64,000 nucleotides of DNA, from NCBI GenBank assembly GCA_009193035.1, contig SWDT01000008.1:620001-684000 (forward strand), written 5' to 3'. This document shows positions 35,359 through 45,662 of the stretch, one piece after another (within the stretch, counting starts at the first letter, position 1; every line of letters begins with the position of its first letter). The translations under genes were made by a program, and so were the position numbers. The notes beneath the pieces are model-generated. The model was given only the letters and a program-made list of their open reading frames with translations, had not been told where the DNA came from and did no database searches. This DNA is from Halicephalobus mephisto. Its lineage: Eukaryota; Nematoda; Chromadorea; Rhabditida; Panagrolaimidae.

Positions 35359-38114
35359 ATGAGCTCTAGATTGAATTCTGAAGAACCTTTTGATAATGAA
35401 ATAAATATTACCGCAGATCTTTCTCAGCCCTTATTAGAGCATTCTCCAATACAAGCTAAAAAGAAACGAGATGACCTTCAGTGTTGGAGATCCGTCGCCA
35501 TCATTGGAGTTCTGCTCTTCCATGTCTGGCCTCAATGGTTCCCCAACGGATACCTCGGAGTCGACATCTTCTTTGTCCTCTCCGGATTCCTCATGGCCAC
35601 GATTGTTCATCGGCGGTCAAAAATTGATACAGATGGAATAATCGACTTCTACTATCGACGGATCAAGAGAATAGTCCCTATTTACTTGGTCTTCATGATA
35701 ATCACAATACTTTGCATTTCTCAAACCATGTGGAGAGAAGAATTCGAAAGTGTCCTCAGAGACTGTTACTGGGCTTCAGGATTCATGACTAATATTCAAA
35801 CCTTTGTTCAAGAATTAGATTATTTCGATATGGTAGATGTTTAATTACAGTTTATAAAAAACCTTATCTTTTAGCAATCTACACAGCGGTTTTTTCGTCA
35901 CTGTTGGTCCTTGGCAGTGGAGATGCAGTTCTATCTCCTAGTTCCATTATTATTCTCGACTTGGATGAACTTCTTTCCTAAATACAAACTCCAACTTATT
36001 TCTCTTCTTTTCATCTTCTCTCTTTTCTATGAAAATACTCATTTTTTATATGAATCTACAATTTCCAGGATATGGCAATTCAGTGCAGGAATCATCGCCC
36101 AAAGCTATCCTGTCAGAATAAAAAAGTCACTTTTGTCATTGGCGTTTTTTGTTTCCTTATTTTCTGTATTTGTCCCTATACAACTGAACAGATCGATATT
36201 CAGTTTTCTGGCCGTCTCCTCTTCCGCTTTATTGATTGCCTCAAGTACTGACGGATCGGATTCCCCATTTTCTGGAATCTTGAAATTAAGAGGAATAGGG
36301 CCAGGATTTGTTTTCCTCGGAGATATTTCCTATGTACTTTACCTCGTCCACTGGCCGATCATCAGCTACATACAATTTACCTTTTCCGAAGAAACTTTCA
36401 GCATTATCGGTAAGTAATTTTTTGTTATTCTTGTCAACCATTGTGGATCAACTGCTCTCGAGAAGGCAAATTAGTTGTGTTGGATTGTGAGAATAACGAG
36501 CGATTCTTAGATCAGTCATAGATTGATGCGCACCTATGTAAACGATCTGTATTAGTATATGAGTCAAATCTAGCAGAGCTTCCACATATAGTCATCGTTA
36601 TTACTTTATCAGTACATGTGTTGGTACACACAAAAAAGCGTAACTTTTGGATTTTTAACAATCGCGAAACGCAACAAAAATATTATACAATCGTTACATT
36701 TTTCATGAATATTTAACTTTTGTGATGAAAATTAAAACATAATAGTGACGATTTCTATTTATTACTGTACTCAAAGTTACGATTTTTTGAATTTAATAAA
36801 CAAAGATACTATATTTCTCATCTCCTTCATGAACCAGTTCGGTCCACGACGATATAACATATATGATTGAGGTATTGTAAACAATACAAGGATTTAGTAA
36901 AGATTAGGCAATCAAGATCCACTTTTAGCAATTCTTACGCCATAATTAATTCATAAATAATACCCTTGATAATTTTCAATTTTAGGAGGATTTTTGACGA
37001 TCATGCTGTCCGTCATTTTGGGCATTATTTCGCATCTTTTCGTTGAGAACCCCCTTCTCAATAGAATCAAAACTAAGAATCAACTTATGTGGTCTACAGT
37101 ACTTTTGTATGTTTTGTTATTTGGATCATCAGAAATTGCCAAGAATTATACGTATGAGCCGAAAGGTCCCACGGGGAACATACAGGAGTTTATAGAAAGC
37201 CTTTATGATTTTGATTCCAATCCTACTAAACCACCTGAATGGTCGAATAAGGATGACTTTCAAGTATCTCTCAGTCTGATGAGGGAGTCTCCAGATCGGA
37301 ATTTGGATTGTCTTCCAACTTTCGCAGATTACACAATAATTAAAATGAAGAAATATTTGCATTTTTGCGAAACCAGAAAATCAGATTCGACGATGAACTT
37401 AACTGCTTTGGTTATCGGGAATTCTCATGCGATGATGTCAGCTCCGATCATCCATATGGACAAAAGGTTCAAAAGAGTGATATTGTTAGCTGGAAACAGC
37501 TGTAGTTTCCCACATACAGGAAGAAAGCCCGTCTGCAAAGATACAGTAACCATTGCCTTCCAAATATTAAAGAAAGTCAAACCGGATATTACTTTTCTTC
37601 TTTTTGCTTATTTCGGACCAACACTCGACGGACCTAGACCAAAGAATCTGGAGAAGGATTCGAGGTTCTTACTATTGAATAATACGGTCGGAGATGTTGC
37701 GAAATATACACAAAGCATTATTATCAACGAACTGGATGTGAGATATCCTTTCGATGCCACGCCGGAGTTTCTAAAAAGAAGGAAAAACGGACTTGAAATT
37801 GAAACCTTGAAGATGAGAAGAAAAGTGGAATTTTAATATTAAAAATAATTATTAAAAAAGTGATTTTTTAGGTTTCGAAAGAACGAGATGTCAGGAAAAT
37901 ATTGGACTTTATACTACAATACTGTCCTAAATGTGTGACAGTCAGTCCTTATGAGGCTTTCTGCAGCCAAAAATACTGTGATCCGATTGATAGAAACTAC
38001 AATCTGCCAATGTTCAAGGATCACGGCCACATCCAGATTCTCGGTCGTCGTCGCTACAGACCTATCCTCGACAAGGCGATTTCCAAAGCTTTATCCATCG
38101 TGAATCCCACTTGA
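35359..38114 (+). CDS. acyltransferase-3 / SGNH membrane O-acyltransferase (OAC-type)
   Basis: Exons 35359-35832, 35875-36409, 36986-37824 and 37872-38114, phases consistent, 696 residues. After about 40 hydrophilic residues comes the acyltransferase-3 core: LQCWRSVAIIGVLLFHVWPQ, YLGVDIFFVLSGFLMATI, then YYRRIKRIVPIYLV, and across the first splice HCWSLAVEMQFYLLVPLL. Several hydrophobic segments follow, including YVLYLVHWPIISYI. The C-terminal half is an SGNH hydrolase-like domain with block I VIGNSHAMM and the late D-x-x-H-type motif FKDHGHIQILG. This two-domain layout matches the large nematode oac family and bacterial OatA-type enzymes, which move acyl groups to sugars or lipids across a membrane. 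The substrate here is unknown. Intron 2 carries a family-1 MITE. Confidence 0.9.
36627..36790. mobile_element. MITE, family 1, copy 5 (in oac-type intron)
   Basis: CACACAAAAAAGCGTAACTT to AAAGTTACGATTTTTTGA. It lies inside intron 2 of the acyltransferase gene (36410-36985). Like the copy at 58620 it has the inner block TTTGTGATGAAAATTAAAAC. Confidence 0.8.
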
Positions 38115-39256
38115 CATCTGGAAAAAACGTTGTTGAATCTCTTCCATCTACGGATATGTCCATTAATGAACTTAATTTTAATTCTTGTTCAAAATGTTAA
38201 ATCTATTCGAAAAATTTAAAAAATATTTTTTAAAAATCATTTTAGTTGAAATTTATCTTTTTTAATTTTTTAAAGTTTAGTGACTTAAGTTCGAAGGTAT
38301 TCAATTTTAAGAATCCGGATTCTGACTAATCATCATCGGAAATTTAAAAAATAAAATTAACTAAGTGAAGATGATTCTTAAATTTCGATCGAGAGAGAAT
38401 CTGATTCTGACATTTGGTTACAGAATATTAAAGACCAAGCTTCCTGAACTCTTCGTCTTCGATGACGTAGTTCTTGATCCAAGTACGATTAGCCAGACAT
38501 CGGTACTTAATCCATGGATGTATTCTGATGATTTCTTTCATAAGCAATTTGAAACTTTGGTTTTTATTTTTATATAAATTTGATAAAACTAATTAATGAG
38601 TTGTACAACATTTGCTCTCCTATTTCGTAATGTATAATTTACTTCGTTTTTATATTAATTTTTTAATATTTAAATTAACTTAATATCTCAATTAAGTAAA
38701 AAAATTAATTTTAAAAAAATTTCGAAATCAATGAGAGTCGAAAAGGAGAAAAACGAGAAACAAACGTCATACAGCCAAGCAAACAAAAATAAAACCTTAC
38801 TTTCCGTTCTGGCCTAAATTTTTCCGGCAAAACTGATCGACAGAATGAAAATCACTTTTTTACAGATGATTGAAGATTTTCTTGTCATTTTTACGTACAA
38901 AATTTGGCAAAACTGGCTAGTAAAACGAGCGAATCAGAACTTCAACTTTTCTGGAAAAAATGATCAACAGAACGAGGAAGTATCTCTCACAAATAATTAA
39001 AAACCTTTTTTCCATTTTTACATATAAAATTTGATAAAACTGGCTGATGAATGAGTGAATCAGAACCTCAAGTCCAGTTATTCCAAAAAACCTCCAAAAT
39101 TACACTGATGAAATGGGCGAGAAGTTCGCTCGGGGGCGATTTCGTAATTTCTCTCGCATCTCTGTCTGCTCTTTCGTATTTCTAAATTTATGTGATTTTT
39201 GTTTTTTTTTAATTTTATTTTTTCGTATTTTGTCCCTATCAACATCGCGGCAGACA
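38115..39256. other. intergenic, mostly empty
   Basis: One short minus-strand frame (about 38447-38557) encodes 37 residues with plausible composition (HPWIKYRCLANRTWIKNYVI), but no exon partner was found. Three diverged blocks from 38780 to 39080 share CAAAACTGGCTAGTAAAACG and AGCGAATCAGAACTTCAA. Near 38726 a motif GAAATCAATGAGAGTCGAAA resembles one upstream of nog-1 at 42256. Confidence 0.5.
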
Positions 39257-39951
39257 ATGGCTTCAAGGTAAGTTTTTATAAAAAATAAAAATTATATAAA
39301 ATTTTCAGAAAAAAAAGTGTCAAAGACGATTCTGAAATTCCGATTTCTAAGAAGCAAAAACAAGCCAAAAAAGCTCTAGAAAGATATCATAGATTATCCG
39401 AAGATGAAAAAAAAGCCTTAAACAAGAAACGAAGTCTTCAACAAAAACGACTTCGTCAAAAAAAGAAAGAACTAGCCGAATTAGAATCGATCCTTCGTGA
39501 ATCCGATGACGTCATTGATCCTCCTCAATATCCCAAAAATCAACAATCCAATATTCAAATCCCCAATGACGATCCTATTATTCAAAAACAAAAAGAACAA
39601 AATGCCAGAAAAGCACTTCGAGCAAGAATTCGTTACCACAATATGACATCTGAAGAAAAAAAAAACTACAATCAAAAACGTTCTTTAAATTTCAAGAAAT
39701 CTCGAGAACAAGAACAATCATTATTAACTAAGCCACTATCTGAAGTCAATAGTCATGACATTGATCAAATAGAACAAATAATGTCCAAAAAAGCCAGAAT
39801 TGCCAGAAATGCCCGACTAGCTTACCAGAAGATGACTCCTGAAGAAAGGAAGATCTACAATCAAAAACGGAAGAAATACTACATCCCAAAAAGCAAGTCC
39901 AGAAGCCAGCAATCATCCTCTACAAATTCCGAATCTGCAGATTCCAATTGA
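39257..39951 (+). CDS. Lys-rich protein with three helical repeats
   Basis: Exon 1 is eleven bases (39257-39267, MAS-) and exon 2 is 39309-39951, 217 residues. Three repeats of about 28 residues have the pattern A-R-x-A-x-x-R-x-x-Y-x-x-M-[ST]-x-E-E-[RK]-K-x-Y-N-x-K-R. Examples are IRYHNMTSEEKKNYNQKR and LAYQKMTPEERKIYNQKR, with a weaker first copy YHRLSEDEKKALNKKR. The high Lys/Arg/Gln content suggests a nuclear nucleic-acid-binding or scaffold role, which is inference. The acceptor phase requires the tiny first exon, whose GTAAG donor is strong. An AATAAA signal is at 39992-39997; the gene is convergent with nog-1, 81 bp between stop codons. I do not recognise a named family. Confidence 0.75.
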
Positions 39952-39991
39952 GGTCAGTTGTTTGAATTTTTCGTGATTGATTTTTGGATAT

Positions 39992-39997
39992 AATAAA
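39992..39997 (+). promoter_or_regulatory. polyadenylation signal AATAAA
   Basis: Forty bases after the stop codon of the Lys-rich repeat gene. Confidence 0.6.
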
Positions 39998-40032
39998 ATT
40001 TATCAAAAAACTCAACAATATCGATATTAAAA

Positions 40033-42024
40033 TCAACGACGGTCGGCTTTGCCCATTTTACGTTTTCCAGAAAACAGATGCTTAGGTTTCAAGTCATAAA
40101 CATGACGATCACCTTCTCCCTTGCGTGCATCACGGTTAAATGGAGCTTGTCCCTTGCGTCGCATCTTCTGAGCCTTATCATAAGTTTCCAAATCAGGCAA
40201 ACCTTGAACATCTCGTGGAGGAGCAGTATTAGCAGACAATGACGGAGTACGACCAACAGACATCTTTTTACCACGAATAGGACGAGCAGAATCTTCTTCC
40301 AAGTGACGAAGTCGTTTCTTAGACAAATCAATACCAAGGTTAGCCATTTCTTCTTCGAATTTCTCCATAGTCCTCTGTCGTTTCTGTCCAATTCTACGAC
40401 TAACACGAGGTCCTTCAGTATTATTCATAATAGACTCCAAACGTCGCATTTTTTCCTTTTCACGAATACGTAAACCAGTCTTGAGTAATTCCTCTTCCTC
40501 ATCATCCAAAATATCTTCTTCATTATATTTCATCATATCCAATCGAATCTTCTCTTGTGTACTCAAGTCCGTAAAGATCTAAAAAAACCCCCTAAATCTC
40601 ATCATAAATCCAAAAACAAACCCGTTCAATGTCCTCATTGATAAAATCTGCAATATTATGTCCTTCCCAAATTTCCGGAATAATAGCCTTATTTTCTTTC
40701 GATTTATCTGTTTCCATTTTTTCAATTTGACGACTTTTCTTATCCAAAGCACCAGAAGGAATAAATGCTGGACGTTCAACTTTGTCTCTAGGTTCAGGAA
40801 CAGCAACAAACAAACGACTAATAATCCCACTATCAGAGCCTTTCGATTGAAGTTTTCTTTGAACTCTTTGGGCCATCAAAGCATCACAAGCACGATCACG
40901 GAAAGGAATAACTCCTTCTTTAGAAACAGTACTGATTTCCACAACAGGAATATCTTCATTTTCTAATTTTTGCAGTAATTTCTGTTTCTCGGGATTTAAA
41001 TCAGCCTTACGGATAATGTCAATCTTGTTAAGTCCAACCATAACTGGCTTGTTGGCGAATAGAGGACGAATACTGTCAAATAGCTGAATTTGCTCTTCAA
41101 TCGTATGGTCGCATTGCTCACTAACATCCATCATGTAAAGTACTGCTGCTTTTAAATGGGCCAAAGCTGTTACGGCTTGCATTTCAATCGTGTTCCTGTC
41201 TTCTAATGGCTGATCCAAAATACCGGGAGTATCGATGATTTGCCAACGTAAGTACCGATAATCAAAGTGACCAACATATAAGGATTTTGTCGTGAAAGCA
41301 TAAGGTTGAACCTCGACATCAGCTCGAGTCAAAGTGTTCATCAATGAAGACTTTCCTACGTTTGGAAAACCGCAAAGAATCAAGGTCCTGGAATGGATAT
41401 GTTATTTCGAAAGTGTAAGAGATGAAAATTACCTGGTGTTTGGGTCAATGCTAGGCAAACGACTCAAATGCTGACGAACTTGCTCCAGGTACTCGAAAGT
41501 CGGGCCTTGTCGTTTAAGCAGCTTCACCATACGACCCAAAGCAGCTCGCTTCAGCAACTTGCATCGATAAAGAGAATCACTGTACTTCATGAGACGGACG
41601 TATTCACGAGCAATCTGGGCGATCAGATGACGAGCAGTGTTGATCTGGCCGAGGGCGATCTTGTAGTGATCTTTGTCGTAGAGAATATTCATCAGATCAG
41701 AGTAAAACGGATGGACTTCCTCGGTCTTGGGGAACTCCGTGATGATCTGTGTGAGTTTATCATGGAGAGTCTGTTGTAAGAATTTGATTTTCCGTGAGTA
41801 AAAAGCTCGAATTCGACTGATAGCATATCCGCGATGAACGACAGTAGGTGTTTTCCGTTGTGTCTTCGATAGAACAATATCCTTCAAGTCCTGAAAGGCG
41901 TTTACGTAAATAAAAACATGGATTTTTCAGGGAATTCATATATGAAAAGTATAAATTATTGAAAAAAACGAACCTTTGCAGAAGGAACAATTGTAATCCC
42001 TTTGAAATTGTACAACGACGTCAT
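40033..42024 (-). CDS. nog-1: NOG1 nucleolar GTP-binding protein (60S biogenesis)
   Basis: Exons 41974-42024, 41433-41890, 40622-41387 and 40033-40578, giving 606 residues. The N-terminus [17 protein letters not shown], the helical NOG1N domain ([20 protein letters not shown]) and the junction [20 protein letters not shown] match NOG1/GTPBP4. G-domain motifs are G1 [10 protein letters not shown]3 DTPGILDQ and G4 NKID. The C-terminal half is charged, and the end ([15 protein letters not shown]) is the usual NOG1 tail. The family is needed for late pre-60S ribosomal subunit assembly in the nucleolus and nucleoplasm. Length is slightly below typical eukaryotic NOG1 (about 630-680). The coding sequence is less AT-biased than its surroundings, and all four splice phases agree. 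Confidence 0.96.
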
Positions 42025-43335
42025 TGTGATGCTCGTCGATAACAACCTGAAATCATAAATTAAGCAATACGGAAAAAATTAAACAAGAAAATTTGGAAAA
42101 TTCCACAATGTTGTGCAACAGTTGCTTCCCTGGGGTATTTCCTCCCCTGATTTCGTAAATCTCATTTTTTAAATTTTTAAACAATTTTTTAGATACTTTT
42201 GTTACCGTAAAACAATAATCAAACGACTAAAAATATTAATTTAAAAACCAAAAAATTTCGAAATCAGCGCGAGTCGAAAAGGGGAAAATTTCCCGAGGGA
42301 GGAACTATTACACAGTCGCAACGTTCGTCGGTAATAATAGGGAAATTTGAAATAAATAACGAGCAAATAAAAAAGAATTTAAAAAAGAAATTTGGGAAGT
42401 TCAACGAGCCTAAGGAAAACCGAACAAAAACGACTGAAATCAATTGGCAAATGGCTCAGAACGCCAAGCGTTCGACATGTGCAAATTTTTCGTTTTTAAA
42501 AAAAATAAAAAAATAAAAAACATTTTTAAATTATTTTAATGTAAATTTCTATGAAATATTACAAATGTCGAAAATTCTAGATTTCAGATATATGGAATAG
42601 ATTCTGAAAATTCCCGTGGAATTTTAATTTTTTAAAAATGAAATTTTTCGATTTTGTTTAAAAAATTCGTTAAAAATTGATTTATAATTTTTAAATAATA
42701 ATAATATATATCATTAGTGATGAAAACGAACAAGTCGAAAATGTGATATTCGATAAAAGTACGTTACTTTGTGAGTTTAAAAAATAATTCGAAGTAACTT
42801 TGAATCATTGTTATTTTATAATTTACTTTATATATATATTTATTTAAATTTCATAGCTAATTTTTGTAAAAAACTTCTCTGGAACAAGGAAATGAAATAA
42901 ATGTGAAATTTCATATATGAAAAATTAAAATTTCGTTAAATTAATTTTTTGAAACAAATTTTTGTTAATTTCGTAATTTATTTTATAAAAATCCGAAATT
43001 TGTTGATTTTTTGTTAAAAACTCGTTTAAAATGATAATTAAGACAATTAAATAGAATTTCATATATCAGAAATTAAAATTTCGTTAAATTAATTTTTTAA
43101 AACAAATTTTTGTTAATTTCGTAATTTATTTTATAAAAATCCGAAATTTGTTGATTTTTTGTTAAAAACTCGTTTAAAATGATAATTAAGACAATTAAAT
43201 GGAATTCCATATATCAAGTTTCTTACTATTGATATAATAGGCTTATTGCAGTTGATATATCGGATTTACAAGTATCAATATATCAACTTTATTACTGTCG
43301 ATATATCAACTTTATTACTATTGATACATTAGAAC

Positions 43336-43438
43336 TACAATGGAACCTCTTTAAATGCACCCTCGATAAGCGCAAATCTTCTGTAAAAGCAACATTTCTC
43401 CTTTCTCTTCGGGTTGCATCTAAGGAGATTCCACTGTA
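43336..43438. mobile_element. MITE, family 3 (TACARTGGAACCTC ends), short copy
   Basis: TACAATGGAACCTCTTTAAA to AAGGAGATTCCACTGTA. A longer relative is at 59357-59532. The ends resemble those of pogo/Tigger-like Tc1-mariner elements with TA duplications (family knowledge; not tested). Confidence 0.65.
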
Positions 43439-43510
43439 TTACTATTGATACATCAAGTTTACTACTGTTGTTACTGTGTTTCTTATTATCTCTATATTTT
43501 GTCAACTACT

Positions 43511-43724
43511 TAGGGAGTTTGTCTAAAATGTGTAAGGCTTACAGGGGAAGGGGTCCCAGAAAAGTGCCATGTAAGTGTTACATATTTTAAGAAAGCTCTC
43601 TAAATTAAAAAAAGCTACAATAACTTATAAAGGATCTTGCGAAAAATATATAAGGCTTATATGGTACTTTTCTAGGATCCTCCTTCCCCTGTAAGCCTTA
43701 TATATTTTAGACAAGCTCCCTTAT
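43511..43724. mobile_element. MITE, family 4, copy 2
   Basis: TAGGGAGTTTGTCTAAAATG to TTAGACAAGCTCCCTTATA, with internal AAGGCTTACAGGGGAAGGGG and its inverse. It matches 24315-24532 closely. Confidence 0.8.
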
Positions 43725-43892
43725 ACGTAATCATGAATGTCGGGACTTGAGAAAACGCCATGCAGGTGGCGCTCCCTGATTAGGTGGTCTTAGCACGCCT
43801 ATCGTAATCCTACGAGGTTTCCATTTCTGTGTTATATTTTAATATTACTATATTCTATGGAGGACTCTGACTTGTTGGTGTATGAAGATTCA

Positions 43893-44022
43893 AGTACCCT
43901 AATTTTACCCATATAAGCACGGGCTCATGCGCGAAAAAAGTTGCAAAAAGTTGGTCGAATGTCTGACGCCGAGACCTGTCGTGTTTATATGCGAGTGTGC
44001 TTATGCGTAAAATTAGGGTACT
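43893..44022. mobile_element. MITE, family 5 (AGTACCCTAATTTTAC ends)
   Basis: 130 bp with inverted ends AGTACCCTAATTTTACCCAT and TGCGTAAAATTAGGGTACT. The internal GC content (GGGCTCATGCGCG, GACGCCGAGACCTG) is unusually high for this window. It is a single copy here. Confidence 0.7.
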
Positions 44023-44192
44023 TCTCCCTGTTCGTCACATCTCAGGTCACCATAATGAGATTAATTGCTAAACTAATAACGAACTGAAGGATTTGTTGGA
44101 ACATGGATTTTATTAAAAAACATTATCCAGAAATGCAGATACCAGTTAAACGAGACATTTTCTAAATTTTTTATTTTCGCACTTGATCGTCC

Positions 44193-45452
44193 TCAAAGTT
44201 TGGCTTCTTCGGTCAAATCGACGTAGGCTTGTTGGATGACGTACTTGCCTGTTTCCTTGGCCTTGGTCTGGAAGTGGATTCTTTTTCCTTCTTTCCACAT
44301 TTCGAACACCAAAGTCGAATCTAACTGGACAGGGGAAGTGAATCTTGCTTTTACGGCTTTGAATTTTCTGGCATCTCCTCCGGCGAATTCATTAATGACA
44401 TGTCTGACGGAAAATCCGAGAGTACACATGCCATGGAGGATGGGTTTCTTGAACCCTCCGAGTTGGGCGAACATGGGGTCCACGTGGAGGGGGTTCAGGT
44501 CCCTCGAACCCAGACGGTACAGGGCCGCCTGATCGGGCGAAACTCTGTCCTCCGTGGTTTTGTCTGGAGTTCTGTTGGGAGCAGGTACCCCGTTGATCGC
44601 CTTGGGGGAGTTTTTAGGACCCCCGAAACCCCCACCCCCGACTTGGAAGGTACCCATCTGCAGAAAAGCCAGTTTTTTTCCTCGAACATCCTTCATCTCG
44701 ATGTCCGAAAGAATAAAAGCTCCACTTCCCTTGTCGATGACGTCAGCAATGGTTACGGTAGAAACCACTTTCCCGTCGGTCGGAAGAGGTTCGTAAACTT
44801 CGATGTACTGCTCGCCGTGGAGGATTCTGGAGAGATCAAGCTCCAATCCAGGCACACTTCCCAGGGAATTCGCCAGAAGCCCCGGGGCAATCACGAAAGT
44901 CGGGAAAATGTGGAATTCATCAGAGCCTTCGTAGATCCACTGAAGATCCGTCGCTCTAGCTCCAACTAAAATAAATTACAAAATTTTAAATTTAAAAATT
45001 TCTTTAATTTAAAATTTAAAATATAAATTACAAAATTTAAAATATAAAATTAAAATTTCTTTCATTTTAAAATTTTCAAAATATAAAATTAAAATTTTTT
45101 TAAAATAGAAAATTCCAAAATTTTAAATTTTCAGAAGTCCATCAAGATTCTGGAAAATTTTAAAACTTATTGAATATTCATAAACTCCAGAATCTATTGA
45201 ATTCTAGAAGCTTTCACAAAATTCTAAAATATTCAAAAATTCACAAAATTAAAAAAATTCAAATTTTCCAAAAAATTAAAAATCTAATAAATTAAAAAAA
45301 TTATAAACTTTTATTAAAGACCATAATTTACAAAATTCTAAAAACTAAAACTACTTACTTCCAAGAGAGTATAAGATCCCATCCCGAAAATCATATTCAA
45401 ACGTTTCCGGAGGGGATTTGTAAGATTTAGCTTTTTCAGGAACAATTTTCAT
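44193..45452 (-). CDS. maoc-1: peroxisomal MaoC-like enoyl-CoA hydratase 2
   Basis: Exons 45359-45452 and 44193-44965 give 288 residues. The protein is the hydratase-2 region of multifunctional enzyme type 2 as a stand-alone protein. It has an N-terminal degenerate hot-dog fold (DLQWIYEGSDEFHIFPTF) and a C-terminal MaoC fold with the hydratase motif YRLGSRDLNPLHVDPMFAQL, where Asp and His of D-x-N-P-L-H are catalytic, followed by KKPILHGMCTLG. It ends in AKL, a variant type-1 peroxisome targeting signal. It would hydrate trans-2-enoyl-CoA to (3R)-hydroxyacyl-CoA in peroxisomal beta-oxidation. It lies 210 bp downstream of acdh-12 on the same strand. From memory, the C. elegans homologues are also neighbours (E04F6.3 and E04F6.5), so the order seems conserved. 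Confidence 0.95.
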
Positions 45453-45555
45453 TTTCAAAGAAATCAAAACAAAAATTCTATCATTTTTCTCTTTTTGAAA
45501 GACAGATAACCTTTCCAAAAGAGACTACAGTCCAAACTACGGATTCTGTGCCTTC

Positions 45556-45561
45556 TTTATT
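45556..45561 (-). promoter_or_regulatory. polyadenylation signal AATAAA for acdh-12
   Basis: About 100 bp after the acdh-12 stop and 104 bp before the maoc-1 start codon. This is the arrangement expected between genes of a nematode operon. Confidence 0.5.
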
Positions 45562-45662
45562 CGATAAGATTCATACTGCAAAAAAAATTCAAATTGCAGT
45601 TTTTCCTCCACCCGAAAAAAAAACATAAATAAACTACAAAAATTCTCAAATTTAAAACAATA

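Larger units (their letters stand above)
42025..44192. other. upstream region of nog-1 plus repeats
   Basis: Near 42250-42320 a motif-rich block (GAAATCAGCGCGAGTCGAAA then GGGGAAAATTTCCCGAGG) lies in the nog-1 upstream region. About 42900-43205 is a tandem duplication of a roughly 150-bp unit beginning AATTTCATATAT, with a partial third copy. No gene is seen. Confidence 0.6.

Noticed and set aside
38365..38577. 70-residue plus-strand frame after the acyltransferase gene
   Set aside because: No recognisable motif and an equally plausible minus-strand frame overlaps it.
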